Source: a virus. Taken from it: a stretch of DNA of 64,000 nucleotides. The DNA lies in IMG/VR virus record IMGVR_UViG_3300025736_000010, positions 48,897 to 112,896 of that record; one strand, written 5' to 3'. Of this stretch, positions 15,817 through 25,855 are shown one piece after another. The notes under the pieces are model-generated. The model was not told where the DNA came from and searched no databases. It saw only the letters and a list, made by a program, of their open reading frames with translations. Position numbers and translations under genes: made by a program. The stretch's first letter is position 1. Each line of letters begins with the position of its first letter.

Positions 15817-18800
15817 ATGCCCGCACTCGGAGCAATGGCTGGATCTGCTGTTACTGGCAATATAGGGAGCGCATGGGTAACTGTAGGAGCGAATACAAGC
15901 CAGCTTGTTAGTGGTATGGGCGCAGCGACAACGTCCATGAAGACATTTGGAAAAGCTGCTATGGTCCTGTATGCTGTTGTCGCTGCTGTTAAAGCAACTA
16001 CAAGCGCATTCATTGAATTTGATCGCCAATTGAAAAACACATGGACATTGCTCGATTCGTCATCTAAACAGATGGACGCTACAGGCAATAGTGTAAGGAC
16101 AATGGCTAGGCAGTATCAAACAGGCGCTGCCGAGGCACAAGAAGCGCTTTATCATATCGTCAGCGCCACCTTCTATAATGCAGATGCCATGCGCATTCTA
16201 GAAGAAGCCACCAAAGGCGCAGCCGCTGGACTTGCATCTCTTGGCTCTACCGGCGACATGCTCACAACTGTATTGAATGCGTATAGAATGTCTGCTAGCG
16301 AGGCTACTACAATTAGTGATTATTTGTTCCAGACAATCCGTTACGGGAAGTGTGTGACAGGCGATACTAGAGTTCTTCTGTCAAACGGAAAATACGAGAG
16401 AATCGATGGTTTAGAGAATGGCGCAGAGGTTGTCTCGTTTGATGGTGAGCGTTTTGTTCCTAAAAACGCTGAATGGGTATATCAAGGTGAAAAGATTGTT
16501 GTAAAACTTACGACACAACTGGGTCGCGAGATTAAAACGACATTTAATCATCCTTATCTTACAAAAGACGGCTGGAAAAAGGTGATGGACCTTTCTGTCG
16601 GTGATGAGATAGCAGTACCGACAAACATCCCATACTTTGGTAACGTTCATGTTGATAAGAATAAAGCAGCGTTCTTAGGCTTATGGATTGCTGAGAGTGC
16701 GCCAGAAGCCGGTTGCCCGAGGATAACAACCTCTCTATATAAAGACAAGCTAGAAGAAGTTGCTAAATATTTTGGATGCACTATTAATAATGTTGAGAAA
16801 AGGCCTGGCAAGACTCCGGTGTACGATTTCTCTAATAACTATAACGGGAATAAGGCGATGGAGTTCTTGCGCGAAACTGGGCTAGACAACTGCACTACTG
16901 CGACAAAATACGTGCCAGATGAAGTGTTTTCTTGGGACAAAGAATCAGTGGCTGAGTTTTTGCATTGGTATTTTAACGGTGATGGGTGGTTGAACAGGGG
17001 GATAGATAAAGGGCGAGGGTATAATCACCAGCTTGGCGTTTGTTCAAAGTCAGAAATCCTTATTAGGCAAGTTAGCCATCTATTATTGCGCTTTGGCATT
17101 GTAGGCAGAGTTAGGAAGAGACGATACTCTGAAAAAATAATAAAGAGCCTTGTAAGAGAGAACAATAACGAGTTTTGGGTATGGGAATGTGCTAGGAACA
17201 CTGATATACGTAGATTTGTAAAATTTATAGGAATAGACAGGGAATTTGCTGAAGAGGCTGCTAATAGACCATTCGCCGAAAGGCGCGATCATGCTAACTG
17301 TAAAATATCGTCTGATGATGTGATTAGCATTCACGAGCTATACGCAGCTGGTGAACATACCGCCACGGAAATATCAAAGATGTTCGGCATTAGCCAACAG
17401 TACGTTTCTGATATTGTACGCGGAAAGAGAAGAGGGGAAAGTCTTGTATTCCCTAAATCACTTGACGTTAAAACACACTATAGATATGACAAGATAGTTG
17501 AGATCGAAGAACTGCATAAAGAGAAGGTATACGATTTAGTTGTTCCAGATTTGCACAACTTTGTCGCGGAAGATATTATTGCCCACAATACCACCATGTC
17601 AGAGCTGGCGCACCAAATGGGTCGTTTGAGCGGAGTTGCTGCGCCGGTAGGTGCCTCATTCTCGGATATGAGTGCAGCAGTGGCGACGCTAACAAGACAA
17701 GGAATTAGAACTGACTGGGCAATCACGAGTCTGCGCCAAACTCTCATGCAATTCATCAAACCTGTTAAAAATCTCAAAATGGCGCTGAAATCTCTTGGAT
17801 ATGAGTCAGGTGCTGTGCTAATCAAGCAAGAAGGGTTTGCTGGCGCGCTGAAGCTGATCACTAAATACGCTGAAGAAAACGGCATTGAGATGGAGCAAAT
17901 GTTCACCAACGTTCGTGCCATCACTGCTGTTCTTCCTTTGGCCACGACTGCTGCTGGCGAGTACGCAAAAGATCTTGACAGAATGGCGCATTCTAGTGGC
18001 GCCGCAACTGCTGCGTTTGAAAAACAGACTCAATCATGGTCATATCAGATACAAAAGTTTACTACAATGCTTAATGATTTTGCTATTAGCCTGGGCGAGC
18101 TATTAATGCCAGCACTGAAGGGCGTAATGGTGGTTATAGAGGGAATTACAACCGCGTTGCGGCCCGTTTTGGCGTTATTTAAGATGCTCGGAGGGGATCT
18201 TTTATTGGGGGTCGTTTCAACTGCCGGGGCTATGGCTGTTGCTGTGTGGTTGTCCGTAAAGGCGTGGGCTGCATTAGCGGCAACGGTGTCGAAGGCGGCA
18301 GCCGCGATGGGGATTGCTACGGCGGCTACTGTTGCTTTAACGAAGGCCCAACAAGCATTAGCCTTGTCTACATATACAACTGGCGGACTTATTCCGAACG
18401 TTTCTATGGCTTTTGCTGGAGGGGCTACCGGTGCCGCTGGGACGGTTGGATTTTTAGCATCGTTAAAAAAATCAATAGGTAAAATTATTTCAAAGTTTGG
18501 TGCCTTGAAGTTGTTGGGGGCGGGCCTGGCCGGGGCTTTTGCAGTTAAACAAATAATGAATATTGAGGTCGAGCCCGTTATAAAGATGGGACAGGTGCAA
18601 GGGGGCGCGACAGCAAGGAAGGCCCTAAGTGATTCGCTGAATAATGTGCTTGGTGGGGTTGCTGGTGGAGCAGTAATGGGGGCTATGATTGGCGGGCCGT
18701 GGGGAGCGCTTGCTGGTGGCGTGACGGCCGGTGTTGGCATAATAATAAGAATAGTCCATGAAATAAGAACAACTCAAGCAGAACTAGACGCTCCAAGAAT

Positions 18801-21800
18801 AGAAGAGCTGAAAAGTAAATTCATAGCTGAGTTTGATTTTCCTGAAGGAATAAAAGGAACCATAGAAACAGTAGAAGATTTTTTACGCAGTTTCGATAAC
18901 GTTCCAGATGGTGCACTTGATGCTATAGTGAAAGAACTTGAAAGATTTTATGATGTTGAGTGGGATTTTCTTACGCCTGAAACGCACGTTCTTACAAAGA
19001 CAGCCTCTGAGTTCAAGAAGTTTTTTGGCGACATGTCGTTTATTGCTTCTGCTGGGATGGATGAAGTTCTATCTTCATTTGAATCTGCTTGGAGAAGTAG
19101 CAAAGTATTAGAACTTACTGGTGGTGCGGCCACTCCAACTTCGTCTGAACTAATGCTTATGGGTGAGGATGCTTCGGCATTTTGGACAGCAGCAAGGAAT
19201 TTGCGAACAGACACAATGGACGAAGCAAATATTGGCGACATTCTTGACTTTTATGCAGAACAAGGAGCGGAAGTAAGGGCCGCTATTTATGGCGGACTAG
19301 CTTCAGAAGAGATAGATACAATATCTGTGCAAAGAGCAATATATGAGGCCATAAATGCTTACAAGGGGGAAAATAATCCAGCACAGGCAAGAAAGGCTCT
19401 TGAGCTGGCCGTGAAACCGTTGCTAGATGTTCTTGACGCAGATCAAATACTTGCATTTATAAGTGAAGGATTCGTCGGGACGGCCCCTGGCATGATAAAA
19501 ACAATTCTAGACGCGGCTGGTAAGACTATAGAAGAATATTTATCATTCCTTGAATCTTCCGCAACAATGCCAAATGTTCCGCAGATTGAAATGGCCGGAA
19601 TAAGCGAAGGCATGTTTAGCCTGTCTCTGGCGGCGACTGGGCTTGATCCTCTTGTGTCTAAATTAGGTAGTGAGTTTTACGTTTTGTGGAAAGCGATGGA
19701 CGAGGCGGACCTTGCGGACAAGGCGGCTGAGTGGAAAAAAATGAGCGACTTGCTGGACGATTGGACTGAGAGAGTGGAGATTCTAGCACAAGCAGACGAG
19801 ATTACAGAAGCCCAGGCAAATATGCTTGTTTTAACCATAGGAAAACTTGGGGATGCAATAGGGATAACAAACAAAGAAACTAAATCCTTAGTAGACAGTC
19901 TGAACGAAATTAAACTTTCAAATCTTTTGAAAGGTCTTAATAATCTAGACACATTAATGGTAGATGCAGTTAAGGAGTCATTATCTACTAGATATATTCC
20001 TTCTGATATCTCGCCAACAGGTACATCCAACATTGATCAATCTGCTTCAGCCTTTTCTGGTATTGACCAAACGGTTGGGGCTTTTAGCGATTCAGTTTTC
20101 TCATTTACGGGTGGAATAGAAAAGATCAATCAAGGCATTGAAAGTTTTGTAGAAACCGGAATAGAAGGAGTTGAGTCTCTAAATGCAGGCGCAGATCTAT
20201 CTGGATTTGTAAGTGCAATACAGGAAGCTGTAGGAATTGCAACATCGCTTGGAACAATTATAGAAGGAATTGGGGCGTGGATAGACATGGGGAGTCTTGA
20301 CAAATTCACAGAGGAACAACAGAGAGAAATTCTTGAGCATTACGAAACCCTAAAGGCGCTTAAAGAAAAATACGATGCTGCTGAACTTGCCAGGGCCAAG
20401 GCAACCGCAGATGCTATAAGAAGAGCAGATCTCTGGGGTGCCATTATTGAAGGAATGGAGTCTGTTGCGAACGCATTGGCATCAGCAATAATGCCAGAGG
20501 ATTCAAACTATAAGGGCACAGCATCGTCTGTAATTGGACTAGGAACAACGGCTGCTTCTTATGCTCTTGGGCTTATTAGCGGACCTGTTGGGTGGATAGC
20601 AGCAGCCGGAACTTTAATTGCAAGTGTTATAACTGACTCTGCCAACGCGATGAAAAAAGCTAAAGAAAAAGCGATGCAAACATTTTCTGAAATAGTGTCC
20701 ATTGGCTCCGATATATTCGACGGCCTAAAGAACGCCATTACTACTACAATATCGTTGTTCGGCGATCTTTCAGATGGAACACAGAAACTTATAAATGGAT
20801 TTGCAAGCCTATTCACACAAACTGAGGTATACGGGAGATTGCAAAGCGCTCTAGCCTCTGCGCAAAGTACAATATTCAACATGCTTCTAGGATTCCTATG
20901 GCCTATCGTTGCTGTTTTCGAGGCGCTCTTCGGAGTAACTACAGAAGTAGCTGAGGTAATAGAAAAAGAAACTGAGGCGAGAATGGCAAGCCTTAATGTG
21001 CCTTCTGGATACAAAGTAACTAGGGCAGAGTGGGAAGCAGCTACCCCTGGGCAACCTGGTATGCCGACTACAACTACAGACACACCAGACATACCAGACA
21101 AGCCAGACTCGGACCTACCTGAATGGGTACAAGAATTCATAGACCAGTGGGGTAGTGCGATTGATGACGCGATAGAGCCACTGAAAAGATTTGGCGACGC
21201 TTTAATAGAAATGTGGCAAGTATTAATGCCTGGAGTAATGGATGCGCTTCTTGAGTCTGTACATGAGTTTGGAACAAACATGCTTGGAATTGCGGAAAGG
21301 ATAAGAACAGACTTGTTGCCTGTGCTTGAAGATACTCTGCCGAACACTATATCAGGATTGTTCGATTTCTTTGCTGGGGCAATCGAAGGTGTCGCGATAT
21401 TGTTTGTTGATGTACTGACAAATACGATGCCGAGCATAGAAGGATTTGCAATCGCACTTGGACTGCTTGGAGATGAATTTCCAAGGCTTGCAGAACAACT
21501 TGCAGAAGGATTAAGCCCCGCGATAACTTCTTTAATCGACGGCATATCAACTCTTATAAACGTGTTAATAGGGACTGAGGGGTTCGATTGGACTAACTTA
21601 TTTGGAGATGGTTTTGATTGGACTAACTTTTTCGGAGATGTAGACATTGATTGGGAAGATATGCTTAGTGGTATATCGCCGTTCTTTGACTGGCTGAATG
21701 AAAATCTTAGTGATATCGAACTTACGGCGTTAGATGACATTGTTAGAACTGTGACCGGCGCATTTAATCTATTAGCCGGGGCAGTTGAAGGAATAATAAA

Positions 21801-22836
21801 CTTCTTTGTTGGACTAACATTGCCTAATTTGGACTCTATTGCAGATTTATTTGATGTTCTTGGCGATATAGGTACATTGCTCCCTGATTTGGGGCTAGCA
21901 ATAGGGCTTGGATTGGCACCAGTTATGCAGACAATTTTAGAAGGAGCATTAATTCCATTAGCTGGGTGGATAAGGGACACGTTTATTCCTGATCTTGAGG
22001 GTTTATTTGGTGCATTTGGTAGTTGGTGGATTACTAATATGGACCCGTGGCTTCAAGATGACTTCTTCCCAAGGATAGCTGGATGGTTGGAAACCATATA
22101 TGGTTATTTAGATCCAATATTTGAATGGCTGTCAGGTGATGTTTGGGATTGGTTTTCTGGTCCAGTTTGGGATGCAATACAACCTTTTGTTGATTCTGTT
22201 CTTGAAATGTTTGAGGAATTTGGTGAATGGGTTGACGAAAACTGGGATGAGATATCAGAATTCTTAACCACAGTGTTAGCAGAGAAACTCGGCGACCTTC
22301 TTAGCGAATTAGATGGTTTTCTCGAAACCGTGAAAGAATGGACAACTGGTGGCAACCCAATGGCTAATGCACTCAGCAATCTTAAAGATTCATTTGTTTT
22401 ATTGTGGGATGTGCTAAAGCCGCTTGTTGGGCCTATATTTTATGCTGCTATCCTTCTACTTACGGCAGGAATAAGTATATTAGCTGGCGTTGTTTTAGGA
22501 GTTTTGATTGCGGTAGTGGCTGTTTTAAATGCAGTTATATGGGCGTGGAATAATCTTATACCATTTTCAACCAATATTGACTATATTGATTATCCAAGCC
22601 TGGATGTTGGCGGTGAAATACTGAGTAGCGGAATTGCATTAGTCCATAAGGGAGAAGTTGTTGCACCGGCAGGAACAGCTCCGCTTGGCAATTATAGTGG
22701 CGGCGGGAAGGCTATAGATAACACAATAGTTCTAGACGGCAATGTTTTATATAGAGGAATGAGAAAAGTAAATCAACGAGAACAACGAAGGAAAACAGGA
22801 TCGTCAATAGGGGGGAGGGCGTGGAACAGTGCGTAG
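15817..22836 (+). CDS. tail tape measure protein containing an intein
   Basis: A 2339-residue precursor, about 1926 after intein removal. The N-terminal region matches TP901-type tape measure proteins ('YQTGAAEAQEALYHIVSATF', 'ISDYLFQTIRYGK|TTMSELA', 'DMSAAVATLTRQGIRTDWAI'). Hydrophobic segments lie at about residues 770-960, 1570-1610 and near the C-terminus (ISILAGVVLGVLIAVVAVL), fitting a protein that enters the cell membrane at infection. The C-terminal half has Trp/Asp-rich repeats (GFDWTNLFGDGFDWTNFFGD). At about 1.5 angstrom per residue the tail would be near 290 nm long. It is co-transcribed with the upstream endonuclease. Confidence 0.9.
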   Translation: MPALGAMAGSAVTGNIGSAWVTVGANTSQLVSGMGAATTSMKTFGKAAMVLYAVVAAVKATTSAFIEFDRQLKNTWTLLDSSSKQMDATGNSVRTMARQYQTGAAEAQEALYHIVSATFYNADAMRILEEATKGAAAGLASLGSTGDMLTTVLNAYRMSASEATTISDYLFQTIRYGKCVTGDTRVLLSNGKYERIDGLENGAEVVSFDGERFVPKNAEWVYQGEKIVVKLTTQLGREIKTTFNHPYLTKDGWKKVMDLSVGDEIAVPTNIPYFGNVHVDKNKAAFLGLWIAESAPEAGCPRITTSLYKDKLEEVAKYFGCTINNVEKRPGKTPVYDFSNNYNGNKAMEFLRETGLDNCTTATKYVPDEVFSWDKESVAEFLHWYFNGDGWLNRGIDKGRGYNHQLGVCSKSEILIRQVSHLLLRFGIVGRVRKRRYSEKIIKSLVRENNNEFWVWECARNTDIRRFVKFIGIDREFAEEAANRPFAERRDHANCKISSDDVISIHELYAAGEHTATEISKMFGISQQYVSDIVRGKRRGESLVFPKSLDVKTHYRYDKIVEIEELHKEKVYDLVVPDLHNFVAEDIIAHNTTMSELAHQMGRLSGVAAPVGASFSDMSAAVATLTRQGIRTDWAITSLRQTLMQFIKPVKNLKMALKSLGYESGAVLIKQEGFAGALKLITKYAEENGIEMEQMFTNVRAITAVLPLATTAAGEYAKDLDRMAHSSGAATAAFEKQTQSWSYQIQKFTTMLNDFAISLGELLMPALKGVMVVIEGITTALRPVLALFKMLGGDLLLGVVSTAGAMAVAVWLSVKAWAALAATVSKAAAAMGIATAATVALTKAQQALALSTYTTGGLIPNVSMAFAGGATGAAGTVGFLASLKKSIGKIISKFGALKLLGAGLAGAFAVKQIMNIEVEPVIKMGQVQGGATARKALSDSLNNVLGGVAGGAVMGAMIGGPWGALAGGVTAGVGIIIRIVHEIRTTQAELDAPRIEELKSKFIAEFDFPEGIKGTIETVEDFLRSFDNVPDGALDAIVKELERFYDVEWDFLTPETHVLTKTASEFKKFFGDMSFIASAGMDEVLSSFESAWRSSKVLELTGGAATPTSSELMLMGEDASAFWTAARNLRTDTMDEANIGDILDFYAEQGAEVRAAIYGGLASEEIDTISVQRAIYEAINAYKGENNPAQARKALELAVKPLLDVLDADQILAFISEGFVGTAPGMIKTILDAAGKTIEEYLSFLESSATMPNVPQIEMAGISEGMFSLSLAATGLDPLVSKLGSEFYVLWKAMDEADLADKAAEWKKMSDLLDDWTERVEILAQADEITEAQANMLVLTIGKLGDAIGITNKETKSLVDSLNEIKLSNLLKGLNNLDTLMVDAVKESLSTRYIPSDISPTGTSNIDQSASAFSGIDQTVGAFSDSVFSFTGGIEKINQGIESFVETGIEGVESLNAGADLSGFVSAIQEAVGIATSLGTIIEGIGAWIDMGSLDKFTEEQQREILEHYETLKALKEKYDAAELARAKATADAIRRADLWGAIIEGMESVANALASAIMPEDSNYKGTASSVIGLGTTAASYALGLISGPVGWIAAAGTLIASVITDSANAMKKAKEKAMQTFSEIVSIGSDIFDGLKNAITTTISLFGDLSDGTQKLINGFASLFTQTEVYGRLQSALASAQSTIFNMLLGFLWPIVAVFEALFGVTTEVAEVIEKETEARMASLNVPSGYKVTRAEWEAATPGQPGMPTTTTDTPDIPDKPDSDLPEWVQEFIDQWGSAIDDAIEPLKRFGDALIEMWQVLMPGVMDALLESVHEFGTNMLGIAERIRTDLLPVLEDTLPNTISGLFDFFAGAIEGVAILFVDVLTNTMPSIEGFAIALGLLGDEFPRLAEQLAEGLSPAITSLIDGISTLINVLIGTEGFDWTNLFGDGFDWTNFFGDVDIDWEDMLSGISPFFDWLNENLSDIELTALDDIVRTVTGAFNLLAGAVEGIINFFVGLTLPNLDSIADLFDVLGDIGTLLPDLGLAIGLGLAPVMQTILEGALIPLAGWIRDTFIPDLEGLFGAFGSWWITNMDPWLQDDFFPRIAGWLETIYGYLDPIFEWLSGDVWDWFSGPVWDAIQPFVDSVLEMFEEFGEWVDENWDEISEFLTTVLAEKLGDLLSELDGFLETVKEWTTGGNPMANALSNLKDSFVLLWDVLKPLVGPIFYAAILLLTAGISILAGVVLGVLIAVVAVLNAVIWAWNNLIPFSTNIDYIDYPSLDVGGEILSSGIALVHKGEVVAPAGTAPLGNYSGGGKAIDNTIVLDGNVLYRGMRKVNQREQRRKTGSSIGGRAWNSA
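16351..17589 (+). mobile_element. intein with LAGLIDADG endonuclease in tape measure gene
   Basis: A 413-residue intein. It begins CVTGDTRVLLSNG (block A, Cys1), has block B 'TTFNHPYLTKDGW', LAGLIDADG-type blocks 'AFLGLWIAESAPEAG' and 'FLHWYFNGDGWLNRG', a helix-turn-helix (TATEISKMFGISQQYVSDIV), and ends with block F/G 'VYDLVVPDLHNFVAEDIIAH' plus Asn. The +1 residue is Thr. Removing it restores the conserved YGK-TT motif of tape measure proteins. All splicing residues look intact. Confidence 0.9.
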
Positions 22837-24367
22837 TATGGTGAACGGAGACTCAACAACAGAATGTTTGCCTCGCATTAAAGTCAAAGATGGCGACGGA
22901 ACGTGGATAGACCTTACTGATCGGCTATATTCAGTTAGCCTTGACGATAGTTTAGAGGCAGATTCAGCGTCAGTGAGTCTTGAGTTTAGAAATAACTCGG
23001 ACAAATACGTGTCTGGTGCATCTAATTACAATCTAGATCCACTAGACGTGTCTTCATTGTACTACAAAAATTCTGAGCCGATATTCGGTCGATACCACGA
23101 AGTGAAGCTTGAGGTTAGCAAAAACGACGGCGTAAATTACTATGAAGTATTTCGTGGATACGCAGGCCCGGAAACAGTCAACGTTACAACTTCAACAGAC
23201 AGAGATGATACAATAACGCTTAGGCCCTGCGATTTGAGCTTCCCGTACAAAGAGTTCCACTTTTATGACAGCCTCATATACAAATCGGCGGACGCTGTGA
23301 GCATAATGACGCAGATATTCACCGACCATGGGTTTAACGAAACAGTAGAAGAGGTTGATGCCCCTGCATTTCACGTTGAAGAGGTTCGCACAGGAGAAAC
23401 AAATGTTTGGGCTGCGCAGAAAGCATTAATTGGCCCTACAGGATATATATACAGAATCAAATGGAACGAGGACGTAACGTCTGCTTTCAAACCATGCGTA
23501 TACGACCCAGACAGAACTAAGACAGTTCCAGACGCAGCTTTTGCAGGAACATTCCAACACAGAAGAATAGATATAAGCGAGGCGGATGTAAGGACAAAGG
23601 TTGTAGTAATTTACAGGCACAGAGACAGCGGAACAATTGAATACGCGCAGGCCGAGAGCGAAGCAGCAAGAGACAAGTACGGGATTCCTGATGGGAGTGG
23701 AAACAGAAAACATAAAACAATGTGGCTAGCGGTTCAAGGTACCGGAACGAATTATAGTTTGATAGACACAGGACCAGAGGCGAAAGACCTTGCCGATTAC
23801 GTGTTATACGACTTGAAAGAGCCTGTTCCAGATATCGAGGTTAGGATACCACGAATCATCCCTGGAATTGAGATACACGACCTTCTCTCGTTTATAGGAG
23901 ATGACTACACTGTGACCATGGGCGTAACCTCAGTTAACTGGGACTGGAATACCGATAACAAAATAGGAACTACAACTGTTCGTGGAACTACCGATAGGGT
24001 AATTGGGGAGTTCGGGCTTTGGCTCGCTCAAGATGCCCACTCGCCAGAAGTTATGCGGGATTTGCAATTGGCATTCTTACAAGGGGATGGAATGCCGCCA
24101 GCGAAACCTGCGACGCCTGAGTTGCTTTCGTTTAGAGGAGTTGATTCGGCTACTGGGAAAGAGACTTCGGTTGTTGTGGCGACGGCAACGCCGAATTCTG
24201 AGTGGGACATTTCTCATTATAGGTTTTTTTGGCAAATTGTAGGCGAGGCGGAAACTGAAAGTCGTGTAGAAACTAAACCAAGACTGGTCATAAAAGACTT
24301 GCCGGTAGGAGCAACAGTTAAAATTTGGGTACAGGCAGTCGATTGGAGCGCAAGTGGCTTGTCTTAG
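22829..24367 (+). CDS. tail tip / baseplate hub-type protein
   Basis: A 512-residue protein with a GTG start overlapping the tape measure stop. N-terminal part: 'GTWIDLTDRLYSVSLDDSLE ... SVSLEFRN' and 'YYEVFRGYAGPETV', typical of distal hub proteins that follow tape measure genes. The C-terminal 90 residues form a fibronectin III-like domain (LVIKDLPVGATVKIWVQAVD). It likely forms part of the tail tip that binds fibres. Confidence 0.7.
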   Translation: MRSMVNGDSTTECLPRIKVKDGDGTWIDLTDRLYSVSLDDSLEADSASVSLEFRNNSDKYVSGASNYNLDPLDVSSLYYKNSEPIFGRYHEVKLEVSKNDGVNYYEVFRGYAGPETVNVTTSTDRDDTITLRPCDLSFPYKEFHFYDSLIYKSADAVSIMTQIFTDHGFNETVEEVDAPAFHVEEVRTGETNVWAAQKALIGPTGYIYRIKWNEDVTSAFKPCVYDPDRTKTVPDAAFAGTFQHRRIDISEADVRTKVVVIYRHRDSGTIEYAQAESEAARDKYGIPDGSGNRKHKTMWLAVQGTGTNYSLIDTGPEAKDLADYVLYDLKEPVPDIEVRIPRIIPGIEIHDLLSFIGDDYTVTMGVTSVNWDWNTDNKIGTTTVRGTTDRVIGEFGLWLAQDAHSPEVMRDLQLAFLQGDGMPPAKPATPELLSFRGVDSATGKETSVVVATATPNSEWDISHYRFFWQIVGEAETESRVETKPRLVIKDLPVGATVKIWVQAVDWSASGLS

Positions 24368-24387
24368 AGGTAAAAATAGTGTATAAT
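24359..24387 (+). promoter_or_regulatory. sigma70-type promoter
   Basis: TTGTCT (24359-24364), 17 bp, TATAAT (24382-24387) with the recurrent AATAGTG; a weak -35. It overlaps the end of the tail-tip gene. Confidence 0.65.
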
Positions 24388-24410
24388 GTAAGTATCAGGA
24401 GGATTGACTA

Positions 24411-25010
24411 ATGGACAAAAGTTTAACGACCGTGCTGGCATCAACAACGATTGCTGCCGGAGAGACATCTATTTTGGCATCGGCCACCGCAACTGACTGC
24501 TCAAGAGGAACACAATTAATATACACAGTTCATGCTACTTTTAACGCTTCTGCAACTGAGGGGCTTATGGTATACCTTTTCACCAGCACAGATAATGCAA
24601 CCTGGGACAGCGTGGCTTGGGATTCTTGGGAAGTAGATAACGTTAGGCAAATCGGATATACCGCTGGCGATCTGTCGTGGATGTTCGGGGAGACTGTGAC
24701 TGGGCAGTCAGGTGGTACTGGGACGGTCGAGAATTGGTCTTTAGATTCTGGAACATGGGCTTTGGATACTGCCGCCGGAAATGTTTATTTAAGTTCCCTG
24801 ACAGGCACGTTTACAGACACTGAAACGCTCACGGGGTCTGATAGTGGATGTGTGGCAACACAGAGCGGCTCTGTGGCTGCGCACGCTCTTACCGCGACGT
24901 ATTTTTCCACGACGCCAACTCCGATGTTCATTAAAGCAAGGGTTCATAATCTAGATACTACACAATCAATTACGCTGTGCAGTTTGGGGGCTGTAAGCCA
25001 GACTATCTAA
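24411..25010 (+). CDS. tail-region structural protein
   Basis: A 199-residue, Thr/Ser/Ala-rich beta protein behind CAGGAGGATTGACTA. It includes an inserted 'GETVTGQSGGTGTVENWS' stretch similar to the one inserted in the neck gene at 5998. Likely a tail tip or fibre component, judging from position and composition. Family not recognised. Confidence 0.55.
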   Translation: MDKSLTTVLASTTIAAGETSILASATATDCSRGTQLIYTVHATFNASATEGLMVYLFTSTDNATWDSVAWDSWEVDNVRQIGYTAGDLSWMFGETVTGQSGGTGTVENWSLDSGTWALDTAAGNVYLSSLTGTFTDTETLTGSDSGCVATQSGSVAAHALTATYFSTTPTPMFIKARVHNLDTTQSITLCSLGAVSQTI

Positions 25011-25012
25011 TC

Positions 25013-25855
25013 ATGCCAAAGCGACTAGATCTAGACGATGCTGACATAGTGCGCAGATACAAATCTGGCGAGTCCCAGTTATCAATAGCAACTAGTCTTG
25101 GCATTACTTCGCCGCCGATATTTAGGAGGCTGCAAGAAGCTGGAGCATCACTTTGTTCAACTAAAGCTGAAAATACATACAATAATATGGAGTGGCTAAT
25201 AGAAGAATATGTAGTTAAGAAAAGATCCGGCAGGGATATTGCGAGAGGATGCGGTGTCGGTCACCACACTATTTTTGCACGTATTGACAAATATAATATT
25301 GAAAGGTCTGCGAATCAAGAAGTTGTAGATTTGAGTGGGCAAAGATTTGGCAGGCTCGTCGCAATTAGCCTAGAAGAAGGAAGAAGAGGGTGGGGAGGTA
25401 CATCATGGGAATGTCGTTGCGATTGCGGTAGCGCAGTAAGCGTGTTATCAGGCAATCTTGTTTCTGGGCATACGCAAAGTTGTGGGTGTTTAAATGAGGA
25501 AATAATAGCAAAATTCAGGTTTAAGCGCGGCGAGGAGCACCCAAACTGGAGTTATGATAAAACAGATGAAGAACGTAAAAGGGAACGTAGTTATCCTGGA
25601 TATAAAAAATGGCGGAAAGCCATTGTGGTAAGAGATAATTATACGTGTCAAAAATGCATGGAATCTGGAGGCGATTTGCGGGCGCATCATATAGAATCTC
25701 ATAACCTGAACAAGGGGTTGAGGCTTGTGCTAGAGAACGGAATTACATTATGCGCCGGTTGTCACAAAAACTTTCACCGCATCTACGGCCTCGGGAATAA
25801 CACCAGCGAACAATTCAACGAATTCATGCTAATGGATGGTGATTCTAATTCCTAA
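25013..25855 (+). CDS. HNH homing endonuclease with AP2-like zinc domain
   Basis: A 280-residue protein. Two N-terminal helix-turn-helix segments (SQLSIATSLGITSPPIFRRL; GRDIARGCGVGHHTIFARI), then an AP2/zinc-type phage domain 'DLSGQRFGRLVAISLEEG ... WECRCDCG ... SGHTQSCGC', then HNH 'WRKAIVVRDNYTCQKC', 'LRAHHIESHN', 'ITLCAGCHKNFHR'. It starts two bases after the preceding stop and separates two tail genes. The ribosome binding site is weak. Confidence 0.85.
   Translation: MPKRLDLDDADIVRRYKSGESQLSIATSLGITSPPIFRRLQEAGASLCSTKAENTYNNMEWLIEEYVVKKRSGRDIARGCGVGHHTIFARIDKYNIERSANQEVVDLSGQRFGRLVAISLEEGRRGWGGTSWECRCDCGSAVSVLSGNLVSGHTQSCGCLNEEIIAKFRFKRGEEHPNWSYDKTDEERKRERSYPGYKKWRKAIVVRDNYTCQKCMESGGDLRAHHIESHNLNKGLRLVLENGITLCAGCHKNFHRIYGLGNNTSEQFNEFMLMDGDSNS

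Noticed and set aside
20559-21980. Long 473-codon open frame on the minus strand
   Set aside because: It lies entirely inside the tape measure gene, has no ribosome binding site or promoter, and its Ser/Pro/Asn-rich product looks like an antisense shadow.
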